Positions 61,170 to 64,000 of a stretch of 64,000 bases of DNA are shown here, piece after piece. Where the stretch lies: assembly GCF_006376685.1 (NCBI RefSeq), contig NZ_VEWL01000002.1, positions 434,001-498,000 of the forward strand. Reading direction: 5' to 3'. The position numbers and the translations under genes are program-made. Source of the DNA: Ochrobactrum teleogrylli. Its GTDB lineage: Bacteria; Pseudomonadota; Alphaproteobacteria; Rhizobiales; Rhizobiaceae. The stretch's first letter is position 1, and each line of letters starts with the position of its first letter. The notes below the pieces were generated by a model. The model was not told the origin of the DNA, searched no databases, and was given only the letters and a program-made list of their open reading frames with translations.

Positions 61170-62105
61170 CTAATCTACAAATGCTTCGACCGCGTGGCGC
61201 TTTCCGAACAGGAACGCATCGGCCACATGAGTCAGGGGAGCGAGATCGACATCCGAACGCCCCTCACCGATCAATTGCACAAAATGCTTGTAAAGGCGCT
61301 GATATTCGCGGTCCGGCTCAGCCATTTTTTCATCGCCAGCAATAGTCAGGCGACTGCCGCCATGGCTGAGCTGAAGCGTACCCTTGTCGGTTTCGACGCG
61401 AATATCCCAGGTCTGCGGGCCAGTCTGGCGCCAATCCAGCTCAAACGAAACCGGGATGCCGCTTTCCGTCTGGAACTGAAGGTCAGCCGCTATCGGCGCG
61501 GCGCGATTTTCCGGGAAATAGAGGTCCGACTGCGTGAGGAAAAAGCGTTCCGGCAGAATATGCGTCACGATGGACAGCGCATTGATGCCCGGATCGAATA
61601 CACCGAGCCCGCCCGGCTCCCAGATCCATTGCTGGCCGGGATGCCAATGGCGCACGTCTTCCTTCCACGCAACGGCAACCGAACGGATCACGGCATCTTT
61701 GAGAAACTCGCGGGCCGGTTCCACCGCAGCCGCCTCACGCGAATGCCAGGTGGTATAAAGCGTCAGACCTTCCGCCTTGGCCAGACGGTCCAGCGCCTGC
61801 ACCTCGGAAATGGTCGCACCGGGCGGCTTTTCCAGCATCACATGCTTGCGCGCTTTCAAAGCGGCATAGGCTTGGGCGAAGCGACCCTGCGGCGGCGTGC
61901 ACAACGACACGGCATCGATGGCCACGTCGGATGCCAGCAACTGCTCGATATCGTTGAACGACGGCACGCTATCCAGTCCGGCATTGCGGCTGGCGACAGC
62001 GGCAAGCGCGATACCATCCACCGCCTCGATGGACGGCAGATGCTGGTCGCGCGCGATCTTGCCGAGACCGACGATTGCTAAGGCGATGTTGGATTGGGTA
62101 GCCAT
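61170..62105 (-). CDS. Gfo/Idh/MocA sugar dehydrogenase, probable galactose/arabinose 1-dehydrogenase
   Basis: The ATG at 62105 gives 311 residues. The N-terminal Rossmann motif [18 protein letters not shown] and the [11 protein letters not shown] block near 95 are typical of the Gfo/Idh/MocA family. D-galactose and L-arabinose 1-dehydrogenases of Pseudomonas, Azospirillum and Rhizobium have this length and sit in similar operons. It would oxidise the imported sugar to its lactone. It starts two bases after the gguC stop, so the two are coupled. A lactonase is not seen. Confidence 0.85.
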   Translation of the reverse strand: MATQSNIALAIVGLGKIARDQHLPSIEAVDGIALAAVASRNAGLDSVPSFNDIEQLLASDVAIDAVSLCTPPQGRFAQAYAALKARKHVMLEKPPGATISEVQALDRLAKAEGLTLYTTWHSREAAAVEPAREFLKDAVIRSVAVAWKEDVRHWHPGQQWIWEPGGLGVFDPGINALSIVTHILPERFFLTQSDLYFPENRAAPIAADLQFQTESGIPVSFELDWRQTGPQTWDIRVETDKGTLQLSHGGSRLTIAGDEKMAEPDREYQRLYKHFVQLIGEGRSDVDLAPLTHVADAFLFGKRHAVEAFVD

Positions 62106-62107
62106 GT

Positions 62108-63100
62108 TCAAAGCGCTTTCACGGCAACGTCTTTGGCCGTCGCCTGAGCCAGCTTGTTGACCAGCGGATAACGGAACGGCTTGGCCGAAATCTCGAACTG
62201 GTCGCCGGTTTGCGTCTTCACGCCTTCGGAGAAGGATAGGGTCGCCGTGCCGAAGAAATGCACGTGAATATCGCCCGGACGGCGGAACAGCTCATATTTG
62301 AAATGGTGATGTTCAAGATTGGCTATTGTGTGCGACATGTTCGCTTCTCCGGACAGGAACGGCTTTTCGAAGATCACGTCATTGCCGCGGCGAATGCGCG
62401 ACACGCCTTCGACATGGTCCGGCAGTGCGCCCACAAAGAGTTCCGGTCCAAGCGATGCCTGACGCAGCTTGGAATGGGCAAGCCATAGATAATTCTGCTT
62501 CTCGGTCACATGGTCGGAAAATTCATTGGCAAGGCAGAAGCCGATACGATGCGGCTGACCATCCGGGCCGATCAGATAAATGCCCGCCAGTTCCGGCTCT
62601 TCGCCGCCATCTTCCGCGAAGGAAGGCGAAACCAGTTCGCCACCGGTGGCGACGAGCGCAGAACCGTCACCCTTGTAGAACCATTCCGGCTGCACGCCCG
62701 TCTGACCGGACTTCGGCTTGCCGCCCTCGACGCCCATCAGGAACATGCGCATCGAATCGGTCGGCTTTTCGGCAGCCTGCGCAGCCTTGTGCATCTTGTC
62801 GCGACCATCAGCAGAACCAAGATGCGTGAGGCCCGTGCCTGCAACGATCAGATGTGCTGGATCGGAATGGGTGATCGGCAGGCCCACGCGGCCCGCAGCC
62901 AGAGCGGCGTCGATATCGACGGCTTCGCCCTTGCCATTGCGCTCCACCTGCTCTGCAAGGCTGATTCCCGCGCCAATTGCCGCCCAGGCCAGTTCATAGG
63001 TCGTCGAAGCGCCTTTGACGATATGGGCCGCACCCTCATCACCGCATGCAGCCACACGCGTTTCACCGCCCGCATCGCGGAACTGTACCAGACGTAACAT
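62108..63100 (-). CDS. gguC: GguC/AraD1-family protein (2-keto-3-deoxy-L-arabonate dehydratase-like)
   Basis: The ATG at 63100 (GGGAGG 4 bases before) gives 330 residues. The sequence belongs to the fumarylacetoacetase superfamily; EPELAGIYLIGPDGQPHRIGFCLANEFSDHVTEKQNY (in part: GFCLANEFSDH) is the metal-site region near 180. GguC was first noted beside chvE-gguAB in Agrobacterium and is now grouped with AraD1. AraD1 converts L-2-keto-3-deoxyarabonate to 2-oxoglutarate semialdehyde. It is the first gene of the long minus-strand sugar operon. Confidence 0.88.
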   Translation of the reverse strand: MLRLVQFRDAGGETRVAACGDEGAAHIVKGASTTYELAWAAIGAGISLAEQVERNGKGEAVDIDAALAAGRVGLPITHSDPAHLIVAGTGLTHLGSADGRDKMHKAAQAAEKPTDSMRMFLMGVEGGKPKSGQTGVQPEWFYKGDGSALVATGGELVSPSFAEDGGEEPELAGIYLIGPDGQPHRIGFCLANEFSDHVTEKQNYLWLAHSKLRQASLGPELFVGALPDHVEGVSRIRRGNDVIFEKPFLSGEANMSHTIANLEHHHFKYELFRRPGDIHVHFFGTATLSFSEGVKTQTGDQFEISAKPFRYPLVNKLAQATAKDVAVKAL

Positions 63101-63426
63101 TAAACCTCCCAGACCGCGACGAATCGCGGAAACTCCATACCGGCCGTTTGAAAACACTTTCATGCCTTGCGACGGCTCACCTTATTAATATGACTATTTT
63201 GCCAAGGCCGCCTTTGTCAAGCAAGCGAAGACCCCGCATACACAGACTTGCAGTCTTCAACACCCTCCACAAGATTCAACTCATTGATTTTAATATTCTA
63301 ATAATCAAAATGCCTGTTTGTCGCAGGCGATTATCGCGCAATTTTCTTCAAAGGCGCTTGCCATAAAGTAATATTATATGCTTCATATCCCTCAAGGCCG
63401 GGAGGGCCTTATTGGGAGGAAATATT
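63101..63426. promoter_or_regulatory. Divergent promoter region of the sugar locus
   Basis: About 325 bases between gguC and the next binding-protein gene, AT-rich on the right side. It contains TTGATT (63284-63289) and AATCAA (63303-63308) as a dyad of LysR-like spacing, an AGACT-TGC-AGTCT dyad at 63244-63256, and a small hairpin AAGGCC-GGGAG-GGCCTT (63394-63410) just before the GGGAGG site of the plus-strand gene. No gene is seen. Confidence 0.5.
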
Positions 63427-64000
63427 ATGAAACGCAGTCTCGCGGCTCTGTCAGCCGCATTTTCGCTCGCACTGATTTCAAGCGCATCCGCCGCATCGCT
63501 GACTGTCGGTTTCTCGCAGATCGGTTCGGAATCGGGCTGGCGCGCCGCAGAAACCGCCCTGACCAAGCAGGAAGCTGAAAAGCGCGGCTATACGCTGAAA
63601 TTCGCCGATGCCCAGCAGAAACAGGAAAACCAGATCAAGGCCGTGCGCGGCTTCATCGCACAGGGCGTCGATGCGATCCTGATCGCCCCGGTCGTCTCCA
63701 CCGGCTGGGACGCGGTCCTCAAGGAAGCCAAGGAAGCTGAAATTCCTGTCGTCCTGCTCGACCGCCAGATTGATTCGCCGGAAGATCTCTATCTCACCGC
63801 CGTGACCTCCGATCAGGTCCATGAAGGCAAGGTTGCCGGTGACTGGCTGGTGAAGGATATCGGCGACAAGTCCTGCAATGTGGTCGAACTTCAGGGCACG
63901 ACCGGTTCGTCGCCTGCGATCAACCGCAAGAAGGGCTTTGAGGAAGCGATCAAGGGTCACGACAACATCAAGATTTCCCGTTCGCAGACCGGTGACTTCA
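63427..64000 (+). CDS. Sugar-binding protein of the YtfQ (galactofuranose) type, 3' end outside window
   Basis: The first 191 residues are present from an ATG preceded by GGGAGG. A signal peptide ends after SASA (about 23). The mature part, LTVGFSQIGSESGWRAAETAL, is that of the YtfQ-like CUT2 binding proteins, and the IAPVVSTGWDAVLKEAKEAEIPVVLLDR block follows. YtfQ binds galactofuranose and related furanoses. Divergence from the gguC operon suggests shared control of arabinose/galactose uptake. Permease genes probably follow beyond the window. Confidence 0.87.
   Translation, partial: MKRSLAALSAAFSLALISSASAASLTVGFSQIGSESGWRAAETALTKQEAEKRGYTLKFADAQQKQENQIKAVRGFIAQGVDAILIAPVVSTGWDAVLKEAKEAEIPVVLLDRQIDSPEDLYLTAVTSDQVHEGKVAGDWLVKDIGDKSCNVVELQGTTGSSPAINRKKGFEEAIKGHDNIKISRSQTGDF

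Noticed and set aside
59159-61345. 728-codon plus-strand open frame over dgoK and the dehydratase
   Set aside because: The minus-strand products have clear catalytic motifs; this frame has none.

Overview
The window is chromosomal DNA of an alphaproteobacterium of the Brucellaceae (Brucella/Ochrobactrum group). This is inferred from the gene content: a complete hut locus with HutC, HutF and HutD, the chvE-gguAB sugar importer next to a gguC-type gene, a DUF2865 protein, dadX-dadA, an lldD-type lactate dehydrogenase and a purU gene. The intergenic palindromes also resemble the short dispersed repeats usual in that group. The DNA is mostly GC-rich and densely coding. The exceptions are AT-rich patches around 4.45-4.7 kb, 12.2-12.4 kb, 25.8-26.9 kb and 63.2-63.4 kb. 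I found no rRNA, tRNA, CRISPR array or intact insertion sequence.

Layout. 0-4.5 kb: envelope genes on the minus strand (GT25 glycosyltransferase fragment, DUF2865 protein, small HTH protein, large autotransporter). 4.9-8.5 kb: a GFA-family protein, a group III truncated haemoglobin, and an arginase-ornithine cyclodeaminase pair with a divergent Lrp-type regulator. 8.5-16 kb: an ArsR-regulated Old Yellow Enzyme, a secreted prolyl-oligopeptidase-like protease, Tex and an acyltransferase. 16.1-20 kb: a three-gene ABC importer of unknown ligand. 20.2-25.7 kb: a lysine (pipecolate/aminoadipate) catabolic cluster, amaA-lysR-hglS-amaB. 25.7-27.1 kb: a small AT-rich accessory patch with two related secreted Cys-rich proteins, set between repeated terminators and a copy of the amaB 3' end. 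27.1-31.9 kb: purU, then an amino-sugar operon (gntR, SIS deaminase, nagA, SIS protein).

32-41.2 kb: an FdhF/YdeP-type molybdoenzyme with a small winged-helix partner, L-lactate dehydrogenase, the dad (alanine) operon with its Lrp regulator, and an XRE-cupin regulator divergent from an omega-amino-acid:pyruvate transaminase. 41.3-52.1 kb: hutC-hutF facing hutI-hutH-hutG-hutU-hutD across a perfect TGTATATACA-type palindrome, followed by a NitT/TauT-type ABC importer. 52.3-53.2 kb: D-amino acid transaminase. 53.3-63.1 kb: one long minus-strand sugar locus (gguC, Gfo/Idh dehydrogenase, IlvD/Edd dehydratase, dgoK, dgoA, chvE, gguA, gguB). A further sugar-binding protein starts at 63.4 kb and runs off the end.

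Taken together the region is a catabolic block. Histidine, lysine, arginine, alanine, lactate, amino sugars and galactose/arabinose are each routed to central metabolism by compact modules, most with a regulator beside them. The least explained parts are the duplicated amaB tail with its two Cys-rich secreted proteins, the overlapping leader ORF in front of dadX, and the ligands of the two ABC importers.
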